Shown: in pieces, positions 34,901 through 43,052 of the stretch | Layout of the letters: each line of letters opens with the position of its first letter | How positions within the stretch are numbered: position 1 is the first letter of the stretch | NCBI RefSeq assembly: GCF_000003815.2 | Contig: NC_049987.1 | Location: 12,706,262 to 12,749,313, forward strand | DNA from: Branchiostoma floridae | Lineage: Eukaryota > Chordata > Leptocardii > Amphioxiformes > Branchiostomatidae | Length of the DNA stretch: 43,052 bases | Reading direction: 5' to 3' | The notes under the pieces: model-generated | What the model was told of the DNA's origin: nothing | Seen by the model: only the letters and a program-made list of their open reading frames with translations | The model's database searches: none | Made by a program: the position numbers and the translations under genes

Positions 34901-36510
34901 TACCAGTAGGTTTGTCGGAAAGAGGCAGTAAACAGCTTTACACGATATTGATTTCGTTTCTCGTCCTACGTTTCCTAACGGAACTGTATCCCTTCGGTCT
35001 GAGGCTGTCCGCCAACCTCCAAAATTGTAAAAGAAACTCCAGTCTGATACCTTATGGAAGGGTGTGAGGTGTGGATTAAAGTTAGTTCCTCTGCCATGGC
35101 AACTTTGTGTAGTCTGTGTAACACAAACTCTACTGTCCAGGGTTGTAACTAGCCTTCTAGGAAGCTGGCGGATGTTGGGCAGGCTGCTATAAGCGAGATT
35201 TAATCAGGCTAATTCCTGTGCATTTGTCATCAATTTCTGTCAAGCCACCTGTCTTCTACTCCTCTTTGCATCCTTGTATTATACTACATGCGTGCAATGG
35301 ATAGCAGCAAAAACTGTCATGACCATCATGTATTTTTTCCATTATGTAGTTATCAAGACATCGACCATGGGCCATGCTGAGATGACCAGTAACCAGCAGG
35401 AGGCAGTGGACATTGCCCCAGAGATCAGTACAGAGGAGGTGGCTGCCCCTGGCAAGCTGCCCGAGACCCCCCTGCGGGCTGACCCCCCCTTGAAACCCAC
35501 CACCTTCCACGTAAGATGTTTCTTTTGTCTGCTTGTATCACCTAAGATTTAAAACTGTGAAATTCTGTTAAATACTAGACTATTAAGTTGAATATATTCC
35601 TGGAATTGTCTCAGAGATTTATATTTTCTACACCGCCAGAAATTTTGTTTAAATCATATGAGCAATTCCCTTTGTGTGCTTTTGAACGTAGATTATGGAC
35701 CTGCTCCTTTTCCTGACAAAATTTTACGTAAATCCATGCAAGTGATTTTAAAGGCTTCATCATCAGGAAAAATGATGAAGATAACAGCTCACTCATCTGC
35801 CTACAGTCGCTGTGCAGTCGTATGGAGGAGCTGAGGAACCAGATGTGCGTGGCGTTCCGACAGATGTGTGACGAGTTCAACCTCCAGTCGTTCTACGTGC
35901 GGCTCCTGACCCTCTGCCTGATCTGTGCCATGACGGTGGTGATATGTCTGTCCTGTGTGAAGGCTTTCTGTCCTGGGGAGGAACTCTCTAAGTAAGAGAC
36001 TAGTTGGTGTTGTTGTTTTGCACTGTATGATGTTGTTCTGTGCAGTGCTTTTTTGGTCATCCTGACTGTAACCTGTGTACCTTTTAAGAAGTCACCAGGT
36101 AGGGGAGAAATGGGATGTTGTTGGCAGTGTATTGGGATCCATACAATGAAAGATATATTGAAAGAGATATGATGATGATGGCTGTTTCTTCATATCTGAA
36201 GATCAGTGGGAAGGTTGCTGTCCTCTGCAGGCTCTCATGTGATACAGTACCATGTGTAATGGTTAGGAATGACATGCTTCTGCCACACTGTGTGCCTGCG
36301 AAGCTGGTGCGTTGTGCTGAAGAGCAGTTACACCGTCTTTACAGATACAGATAGTCATTGGTCAGTATTATATAACAGTACTTATTAAGATGCTGTATCT
36401 ATTCCTTTTGCAGAGAAGAGAAGATCAAGCTGGGTATGCTGTGTGAGCAGTGCGAGCTGAAACACAACGAAGAAAGATACAAGGTTCTGAAGCAATATGA
36501 GTTGGTATAG
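25969..36510 (+). CDS. GINM1: Glycoprotein integral membrane protein 1 (complete, 8 exons, 346 aa)
   Basis: Exons: 25969-26061, 30102-30230, 31817-31916, 32466-32596, 33069-33213, 35350-35510, 35807-35991, 36414-36510. All borders are AG/GT and phases agree, ending in TAG; human GINM1 is about 330 aa. Residues 1-24 form a signal peptide (basic start, then LLLCAVFSAIFFSSVSA). The lumenal domain carries the family motif QVKVNDLPV (85-93), a sequon NGT (148-150), and the diagnostic PGKLPETPLRADPP (233-246). One membrane span lies at about 282-304 (LLTLCLICAMTVVICLSC), followed by a charged cytoplasmic tail of about 40 residues that differs from the vertebrate tail. Cellular role is not well defined in any species. 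The gene is divergent from the dynein gene. Intron 1 contains an assembly gap and intron 4 a tandem copy of the exon 5 acceptor. Confidence 0.92.
26603..26648 (-). repeat. Dispersed repeat copy, inverted
   Basis: Complement reads CCCCTGGCCAATTTCCCGAT then TTTTTTGCCGAATTCTACG, matching the copies at 21297 and 21899. Confidence 0.55.
26807..27167. mobile_element. TTA-flanked MITE (PIF/Harbinger-like), 361 bp
   Basis: Terminal inverted repeats begin GGCCATACCAATTTAATTTC on the left and GGCCACACCAATTTAATTTC on the right. They continue through CTTGGTTCACGGAT, with one mismatch in about 34. TTA flanks both ends (26804-26806, 27168-27170), the 3-bp target site usual for PIF/Harbinger elements. No transposase is present. 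Confidence 0.75.
29069..29168. other. Assembly gap (100 N)
   Basis: Exactly 100 N, a conventional placeholder for a gap of unknown size, inside GINM1 intron 1. Confidence 0.99.
30231..31816 (+). other. GINM1: GINM1 intron 2
   Basis: Contains a SINE-like element at about 31446-31715; otherwise no recognisable structure. Confidence 0.6.
31446..31715 (+). mobile_element. SINE-like element with conserved central core
   Basis: A degenerate tRNA-like head (GGGTTAGATCTCTGGC resembles a B box) is followed by TGTGTCCTTGGGAAAGGCAC and TTTACATGAC. This is the same core as the minus-strand element at 372-495, followed by AAAATGGGTTCCTGT. Such cores recur in SINEs of many marine invertebrates. The right end is not defined. 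Confidence 0.55.
32771..33114 (+). repeat. Five-copy 72/73-bp tandem array that includes the GINM1 exon 5 acceptor
   Basis: Each copy contains CCTCCCC(C)AG|GTCCT(G/A)CAGGGTG then CATCAGGTGCTGATTGTG. These are the splice acceptor and the first about 46 nt of exon 5. Post-AG positions are 32779, 32852, 32924, 32997 and 33069 (the annotated exon). Spacing alternates 73/72, and GTTGATCATG alternates with GTTGATCATC, so the true unit is a 145-bp dimer. Confidence 0.9.
33214..35349 (+). other. GINM1: GINM1 intron 5
   Basis: Half of it is a TA-flanked inverted-repeat element (33489-34564). The remainder is ordinary intronic sequence with no supported exon. Confidence 0.6.
33489..34564. mobile_element. 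TA-flanked inverted-repeat element, 1.08 kb, no transposase
   Basis: Ends CTGTAAGTTCATTTA(T/A)GTTC then GCGAG are inverted at both sides (24 of 25 match) and flanked by TA (33487-33488, 34565-34566), as in Tc1/mariner-type elements. Subterminal zones repeat TTCGCGAG many times. The centre (about 33.8-33.95 kb) is CpG-rich and holds GGCGCCATTTTG. No transposase motif is visible. Confidence 0.75.
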
Positions 36511-38285
36511 AAGGTTAGGGTTGGGACAGGATGAAGGAAAGATAGTAATGACATGCAGAGATTGTACAGCCTCCCTGCACAACTGGTTAAAACTGCAGCA
36601 TTTTCTGTGCTCTGTGCCTCTAGTTTAATTAGCTGGTTGTGTTATGATTCCTTTGATAACGTTAAACTAGCATAGATCTCCTATTTGTGTAGTATAAGTG
36701 CATAACACAATTGCAGATCATCAGAATCTAATATTTAAGATTCCTTCTGGTTTTTGATACATCCATGCATTTAACCTGAAACAGAAAGAAAAGTACTCAA
36801 CTCGACTGTCTTCTATAACAGTGTAGACACTTATAAGTACATAAACCCAAGACATATTGGGAACACATTCTGTTCATTATCTATATATACAATGTATATG
36901 CAGTGTAGAAAATGCTGCAGTTTTTTTGCTTAGAGTCATACTCATACCACCTTCAGTTAGTTAACATTGCTGAAAAAGGATGCTTAATGTTAAACGTGGC
37001 ATAGTATATAGTCCTTTTTTGTGGTAAGTTATTGTATTGTGTAAGGTACGTCTTCTAATCATATTTGCTTATTGATGGTTTAATGGTATATATAAATTTA
37101 ATGTTGTATCTTGGGATGATGAGAAAAGTTTATCGTTAATAGGCAACTGAAATGGATTGAGTAAATTTGAGTGAGCTTTAGTAAGACTTGCTTAGATAGA
37201 GGGTATGAAATCTGTTAGGCTTGTTAAGGATTATCAACCAGAACATGGTTTGAAAATTGTAGGCATAAAATTTGTACAAAGGTTTAAGTCTAGGTAATGT
37301 GAAGTACCCAGAGACTGTACACAGTTACATGAGATGTAATTGTAAAGAAGTAGCCAAAATGAAGCTGAATGCCACACAGTCTTATACTACACAGTTGTCA
37401 AGGGTCATAGTGGCTTATACTCTACTAATGATAACATTATTACTGATAAATAGCCCAAGGATTATCAATCAAATTTAGGGTGCAGGCTACCCAATAGTCT
37501 TCCTTATATTAGGATACAGATAAAGTTGTACTAGTCTTTTGGGTGCTAAATCTTAGCATCTTATGCAGGACAGGATACACTTGTATGTTTAACTAGACAT
37601 ACAAAATGTATGGCAATCTTTCTGCTTCTGTGTTGAATGAGTAAGAATGGGTGCATCAGATGGAAAGTTGCAGTAATTCTCAGAGTGAAATTTCACCTGA
37701 AGTTCTAATTCACAAAACAACAAAAACATGATAATTCTACACTGTAAATGTCTTTGCAAAGCAAAGTAGTTATGTCAAACAATATCTTATGATTAGTTCA
37801 AAAGTCAGCAAGCATACTTCCTTCATTTTATGAACAGAGGGCTTGCAAATAGTGTCTAAACCGGGACCAGGAAGAGGAATTTATCAGCATTTGTACAATT
37901 CTCAGAGTAAGTTGTAAGTATGCACAGAAGAAAAAACGCTTGGTACTAATGTAGACCTGTGGAAATTGCCTATAGTGAGGAGAGAGCAAGCTAACTATAA
38001 AGATATTTACTCAAGGTTAGGAGGCAACTAACAGGACAATATTGTTTGATATGATAATGTTGGGATTTGGATAGGGTAAGTGAGTTAAAGATAATGTTGT
38101 TTGCTATTGTATTTGAAAGTAATAGTCATTTTATTGTGTTTAACGTAACATGTAAGGAAACATGAAAATTGTGTATAGTGTATATTGTTCTTAATTTATG
38201 CATTCACCCTTATCCATCATGTGTTGTGGCTATAAACTAATATGGCAATGTTATGGAATGATAATAAAGCCTAGTTCTGGTTGGC
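36511..38285 (+). other. GINM1: Probable GINM1 3'UTR
   Basis: AT-rich DNA after the stop codon with no splice-supported exon. It ends shortly after the first canonical AATAAA on this strand (38263-38268), implying a 3'UTR of about 1.75 kb. An earlier variant poly(A) signal could be used instead. Confidence 0.45.
38263..38268 (+). terminator. Candidate poly(A) signal AATAAA
   Basis: First canonical hexamer downstream of the GINM1 stop, in GATAATAAAGCC. It is followed about 10-20 bases later by a GT-rich stretch (GTTCTGGTTGG). Confidence 0.4.
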
Positions 38286-39262
38286 ACAGACACTCAAAAG
38301 GTTAAGAAAAGCAGGTAATATTTCACATTTACTGAAGTACCAGTTTGTCTTCAGGTTTTGGAAAATCAACTAAATTCTCTGGACCATACAGGTTTCAACA
38401 AGACAAAGAAGGATCTGTTAGAATGCTGTCCTGTACTGTGCTTGGTCATATTCAGTATCACCATGGATGTAAGAGTGACTGCAGTAAACTAACTTTGTCC
38501 CTCTTTCAATTTCCTTGCTTTGTGCAATGCCATCATTGACTCACAAAGATATTGGAGGAAACGGCATCGCTTTGTGTTGGAAAGGATATGTAACAACAAA
38601 GGTGTTCATGAATTATTCCTGGTTGGAAATACACAAGAAACACAAATCTGTATCACTGCCTTCCAGACTTTGGTCTTACTGTCAAAGAAGTACTTTTTAT
38701 TGATGGCAAGAAACATTATATGGGTTCTCTTTACATTATCATCAAGATGATGGAATAACCACAGTATTAACTGATCACTAGAATAATTCTTTGACCTGTC
38801 CCCATCATCTAGTACATTGTACATGTACATGAAGATGTATTGTCATCAAAAAGATCCATGTGTAATATAACATTGAAGGTAACTTACAGAAAACATTTAG
38901 CATTGTGTTCAACTCTGCCTGTCACTGATGTTCTAAATGTTGTGGGAAACAAATGGCAATATTAAATGTGGAAGAAAAAGACATTTTATGTTGGTGCTTA
39001 TTTTTATGTATTGTTCCTATGTATGAGCGTAAGCCTGTCGTCATAAACCATAAGGTGTTCAGTTGCAGCAAGTCAGTTTTAACTGCAGAAAAAAAAAACA
39101 CAAATTCATTTACTACTTCATTTGAATGCTAAGTACAAATCAACAACAGCATGGCTATGTTCACAGAGAGAAAGACAATTCAATAACACATTATTTCGTA
39201 ACAGGCTGGAATTTTCGCAATGGATGAACCCATTTTCGCATTGGATAAAAGCCACAAATTGA
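38286..39262. other. Gene-free stretch after GINM1
   Basis: AT-rich sequence with no supported exon, RNA gene or repeat. Confidence 0.5.
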
Positions 39263-40314
39263 GTGCTTACTTCCCGAGATATGACCTACGAGGGGCATTA
39301 CTTATTGAACGCCCCTCGTAAGCACTACCGCTAGGGTTAGGGTTAGGGTTAGGGTTAGGGTTAGCCTAGTACTTAGAGGCAACATGGCTAAGAGTGCATT
39401 CAAGTCGGTCAAACTTGGTATCATTGGAAAGGTCTCTTGGTACGGAGTTGTAAGCTGCAAACCGTTTTGAAATTGGGTGCTTACTTCCCGAGATATGACC
39501 TAAGCACTACCGCTAGGGTTAGGGTTAGGGTTAGGGTTAGGGTTAGCCTAGTGCTTAGAGGCAACATGGCTAAGAGTGCATTCAAATCGGTCAAACTTGG
39601 TATCATTGGAAAGGTCTCTTGGTACGGAGTTGTAAGCTGCAAACCGTTTTGAAGCTGGGTGCTTACTTCCCGAGATATGACCTAAGCACTACCGCTAGGG
39701 TTAGGGTTAGGGTTAGCTTAGAGGCAACATGGCTAAGAGTGAATTCAAGTCGGTCAAACTTGGTATCATTGGAAAGGTCTCTTGGTACGGAGTTGTAAGC
39801 TGCAAACCGTTTTGAAATTGGGTGCTTACTTCCCGAGATATGACCTAAGCACTACCGCTAGGGTTAGGGTTAGGGTTAGCCTAGTGCTTAGAGGCAATAT
39901 GGCTAAGAGTGCATTCAAATCGGTCAAACTTGGTATCATTGGAAAGGTCTCTTGGTACGGAGTTGTAAGCTGCAAACCGTTTTGAAATTGGGTGCTTACT
40001 TCCCGAGATATGACCTAAGCACTACCGCTAGGGTTAGGGTTAGGGTGCTTAGAGGCAACATGGCTAAGAGTGCATTCAAGTCGGTCAAACTTGGTATCAT
40101 TGGAAAGGTCTCTTGGTACGGAGTTGTAAGCTGCAAACCGTTTTGAAATGGTGTGCTTACTTCCGGAGATATGACCTAAGCACTACCGCTAGGGTTAGGG
40201 TTAGGGTTAGCCTAGTGCTTAGAGGCAACATGGCTAAGAGTGCATTCAAGTCGGTCAAACTTGGTATCATTGGAAAGGTCTCTTGGTACGGAGTTGTAAG
40301 CTGCAAACTGTTTT
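39263..40314. repeat. Six-unit satellite with internal TTAGGG telomere-type blocks
   Basis: Units starting GTGCTTACTTCCCGAGATAT lie at 39263, 39477, 39659, 39822, 39992 and 40153 (161-214 bp). Each carries CACTACCGC then (TAGGGT)n with 5, 5, 3, 3, 3 and 3 copies. CTTAGAGGCAACATGGCTAA and GTCTCTTGGTACGGAGTTGT follow. Length differences come mainly from the TTAGGG copy number and, in unit 1, an extra hairpin segment. Confidence 0.92.
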
Positions 40315-40663
40315 CTTCATTTGTACGCTGGCATTAGTATTGGCAAGGAGGTATTTTGCTTGTAAATACCATTTATATAAATAATAAGAAATTACCTAAT
40401 TGAATTATTTAGATGAGTCCAATTTGCATAATTAAAAAAACCAAACCGTATAATGCTGTCTCGCCATAGTGTTGAATGATGTGACTTTGATACTACATTT
40501 ACAAAGGATGATTTCAACAGTAATTGTGACTTTTGAAGTTAGGTGGAGGCTCCACTAAGATGCACAGTTTTTTTAAAACTCCATTGATTATTGGATTGGG
40601 GTTCTATAAACCCTTATCCAACTTCGTTCAACCTTGTTAAACCCTTTTTTTATATTCAAACAG
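40315..40663. other. Gene-free stretch before the orphan exon
   Basis: AT-rich; ends in the T-rich acceptor tract of the orphan exon. A start codon upstream of the exon in the same frame exists (40591) but has no further support. Confidence 0.4.
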
Positions 40664-40793
40664 ATGCGACCTACGCTGCAGAAGCTAACAGCAAGAGGGC
40701 GAAATGTTGGGGCCTGTGGAAGAAGCTGTGGCGCGTCACCAGTGTTCTGTTCGTCGCCATCTACGCCATGGATACTGCTGCCGTATTTTGCAG
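40664..40793 (+). CDS. Orphan internal exon of an unidentified membrane-type protein
   Basis: A 130-nt block has a T-rich tract plus CAG acceptor and a strong CAG|GTAAGT donor. Read with two leading and two trailing split-codon bases, it encodes 42 residues without a stop. A basic Trp-rich stretch (KCWGLWKKLWR) is followed by a hydrophobic segment (VTSVLFVAIYAMDTAAVF). I do not recognise the family. It cannot continue GINM1 exon 7, because that phase meets a stop after a few codons. It may belong to a gene that starts in the flanking repeats and continues past the window, or be an unannotated short gene. A possible next exon (41463-41491) would end after nine residues. Confidence 0.35.
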
Positions 40794-41861
40794 GTAAGTT
40801 ATCTTATAGAACTTCAGAATTGAACAGGTCTTACTACATGGATGGTAGAATCATCTACCGAGCATGTGTTAATGTCAAATTCCATTTGTATTGTCTCTGT
40901 CAGCAGGGCTATTCCTTTGTAATAGCTAGCTAGAGGTTAGTTTGACAACCCACGCTGAACAGACAAGCCGGTAGATAGAAAAATAAGCAAATGGATACTA
41001 CAGATGGCAGTAGCATAGTGATAGTTTCAATTTCCTAATAATAATTGATGATCGAATCATAGTAATGCAGTCGATTGAATTCTGTCAGTGCAAAAATCTG
41101 TTTTTCCAAACGGCATGGAATACCACATGTGTGTTTGCTTTACTTAAAAAGTTGCAACATGATAACAACAAGTAATAACAGGGATCAAAGATACCATTGA
41201 TATGTAGATAAATTTATAAGTACTATATCTATTAAGCTCTTCCAGAGGTCAGTGCGCATGCGGGGCTGACAGGAATTCTGGGTAATATGTCAAAGTTTAA
41301 GGCCTGATCCATGTAGAAATTCTCTGGGTGATATGTGAAAGGTTAAGTCCCGATAAAATGTAGAAATTCCACTATTTTGTAGGCGCCATTACGTCCCGCA
41401 AATCTTAAGAATTCGGATGGACGAGACTTCGGATGGGCCTTTGCCTTTGACATATTCAACAGATTCCTGTCGCCTGCACATGAGCAATGAGGTCAGTGAA
41501 AGAGCTTATCATGGTCTCATATCTGTCTCCAATAAAAATGATTTATTTGCAACTGGGCATATTTAGCATGGATGATGTGGATTTTCAGATGTGTTCACGG
41601 ATTGAATGCAATCATTTATTGTCATTGGATATACAGTTAAAGTCATCAGTTACTCTGGGGAGATGGTCAGGCTGTCTAAAGAGATTACCAACCTGAACAG
41701 AAAGACTGAACTGCGCTTTGCTGATGAACTACGGCTAAATCGTAAATACCACTAAGATAAAGATTGGAGATTTTATCGCAGCACTTGTGTATGTATATGT
41801 GTGCTTCCTCTTGTTTGTTTGTTTATCTGTATGTGTGTTCCTTTGTTTGTGTTCGTTTGTT

Positions 41862-41863
<2 letters not shown>
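40794..41863. other. Sequence between the orphan exon and the microsatellite
   Basis: Contains a two-copy 46-bp duplication (41278-41370) and a possible tiny exon (41463-41491). No recognisable gene. Confidence 0.4.
41278..41370. repeat. Imperfect 46-bp tandem duplication
   Basis: CTGGGT(A/G)ATATGT(C/G)AAAG and ATGTAGAAATTC occur twice with a 46-bp period. Confidence 0.7.

Positions 41864-41894
<31 letters not shown>
41864..41894. repeat. (TG)n microsatellite
   Basis: About 15 uninterrupted TG dinucleotides, directly abutting the 11-bp minisatellite. Confidence 0.97.
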
Positions 41895-41896
<2 letters not shown>

Positions 41897-43052
41897 AAGG
41901 TATGGCCAAGATATGACCAAGGTATGACCAAGGTATGACCAAGATATGGCCAAGGTATGGCCAAGGTATAACCAAGGTATGACCAAGGCATGACCAAGGT
42001 ATGACCAAGGTATGGCCAAGGTATGACCAAGGTATGGCCAAGGTATGACCAAGGTATGGCCAAGGTATGACCAAGGTATGGCCAAGGTATATAAAGGTAT
42101 GGCCAAGGTATGACCAAGGTATGGCCAAGGTATGACCAAGGTATGAAAAAGGTATGACCAAGGCATGACCAAGGTATGACCAAGGTATGGCCAAGGTATG
42201 ACCAAGGTATGGCCAAGGTATGACCAAGGTATGACCAAGGTATGGCCAAGGTATATAAAGGTATATAAAGGTATGGCCAAGGTATGACTAAGGTATGACC
42301 AAGGTATGACTAAGGTATGACCAAGGTAAACCAAGGTATGAATAACGTATGGCCAAGGTATGACCAAGGTATGACCAATGTATGACCAAGGTTTGACCAA
42401 GGTATGACCAAGGTATGGCCAAGGTATGGCCAAGGTATGACCAAGGTATGGCCAAGGTATGACCAAGGTATGACCAAGGTATGGCCAAGGTATGACCAAG
42501 GTATGGCCAACGTATGGCCAAGGTATGACCAAGGTATGACCAAGGTATGACCAAGGTATGACCAAGGTATGGCCAAGGTATGACCAAGGTATGGCCAAGG
42601 TATGGCCAAGGTATGATCAAGGTATGACGAAGGTATGGCCAAGGTATGACCAAGGTATGACCAAGGTATGACCAAGGTATGGCCAAGGTATGACCAAGGT
42701 ATGGCCAAGGTTTGGCCAAGGTATGACCAAGGTATGACCAAGGTATTACCAAGGTATGACCAAGGTTTGGCGAAGGTATGACCAAGGTATGACCAAGGTA
42801 TGGCCAAGGTATGACCAAGGTATGGCCAAGGTATGACCAAGGTATGACCAAGGTATGGCCAAGCTTTGACCAAGGTATGGCCAAGGTATGGCCAAGCTTT
42901 GACCAAGGTATGGCCAAGGTATGACCAAGGTATGACCAAGGTATGACCAAGGTTTGGCCAAGGTATGACCAAGGTATGACCAAGGTATGACCAAGGTATG
43001 GCCAAGGTATGACCAAGGTATGGTCAAGGTATGACCAAGGTATGACCAAGGT
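41895..43052. repeat. 11-bp minisatellite, about 105 copies, running off the window
   Basis: Consensus (A/G)CCAAGGTATG, mixing TATGACCAAGG and TATGGCCAAGG units with rare variants (TATAAAGG, TTTGACC, AAGCTTTG). The minus strand lacks stop codons in all three frames, giving long artificial open frames with an 11-residue period. No start, splice or codon evidence indicates expression. Confidence 0.95.

Noticed and set aside
39437-40337. Series of similar 64-74-codon open frames with Arg-Val repeats
   Set aside because: They are the satellite unit read in one frame; the Arg-Val run is the TTAGGG block translated.
41463-41491. 29-nt candidate exon following the orphan exon
   Set aside because: Has an AG and a GT, but joining it gives a stop after nine codons. 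Too weak to list as a gene part.
41773-43049. Five overlapping minus-strand open frames of 93-253 codons
   Set aside because: Artefact of an 11-bp repeat without stop codons in any minus-strand frame.

Overview
The window is animal nuclear DNA. Genes are split by GT-AG introns, there are vertebrate-type TTAGGG repeats, tRNA-derived SINE-like elements and several terminal-inverted-repeat (MITE-like) elements, and one gene encodes an outer-arm dynein of motile cilia. The compact introns, gene content and repeat style fit an invertebrate deuterostome, most likely a lancelet (Branchiostoma). That species call is inference. There is one 100-N assembly gap (29069-29168).

Layout. (1) 46-16016, minus strand: the 5' part of an axonemal dynein heavy chain of the DNAH5/DNAH8 type. 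I resolve 14 exons plus a probable 15-nt microexon, giving 524 codons of the N-terminal tail in one continuous reading frame. The rest of the gene lies beyond position 1. A separate candidate first exon (7402-7458) could give a shorter DNAH5-like N-terminus. The promoter side carries a near-consensus RFX X-box and a CRE about 240 bp before the ATG, as expected for a ciliary gene. (2) About 16.3-25.9 kb: intergenic DNA with no recognisable gene. It holds a striking cluster of CACCTG E-boxes (19.0-23.6 kb), a hairpin and small repeats. (3) 25969-36510, plus strand: a complete eight-exon GINM1 gene (346 aa, type I membrane glycoprotein). It is divergent from the dynein gene, with CRE and YY1 motifs at its start codon. 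Its introns hold two MITEs, a SINE, the gap, and a tandem array that has copied the splice acceptor and start of exon 5 five times. Its 3'UTR probably runs to about 38.3 kb. (4) 38.3-43.05 kb: repeat-rich DNA. It contains six tandem units each carrying a (TTAGGG)n block, one good orphan exon for an unidentified membrane-type protein (40664-40793), a GT microsatellite, and an 11-bp minisatellite of about 105 copies running off the window.

The two genes are not known to share a pathway. One builds motile cilia; the other is a widely conserved membrane glycoprotein of unclear function. The most interesting items are the alternative N-termini of the dynein, the exon-boundary tandem arrays in both genes, the CACCTG cluster, and the telomere-repeat satellite. 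I found no sign of a novel multi-gene system.
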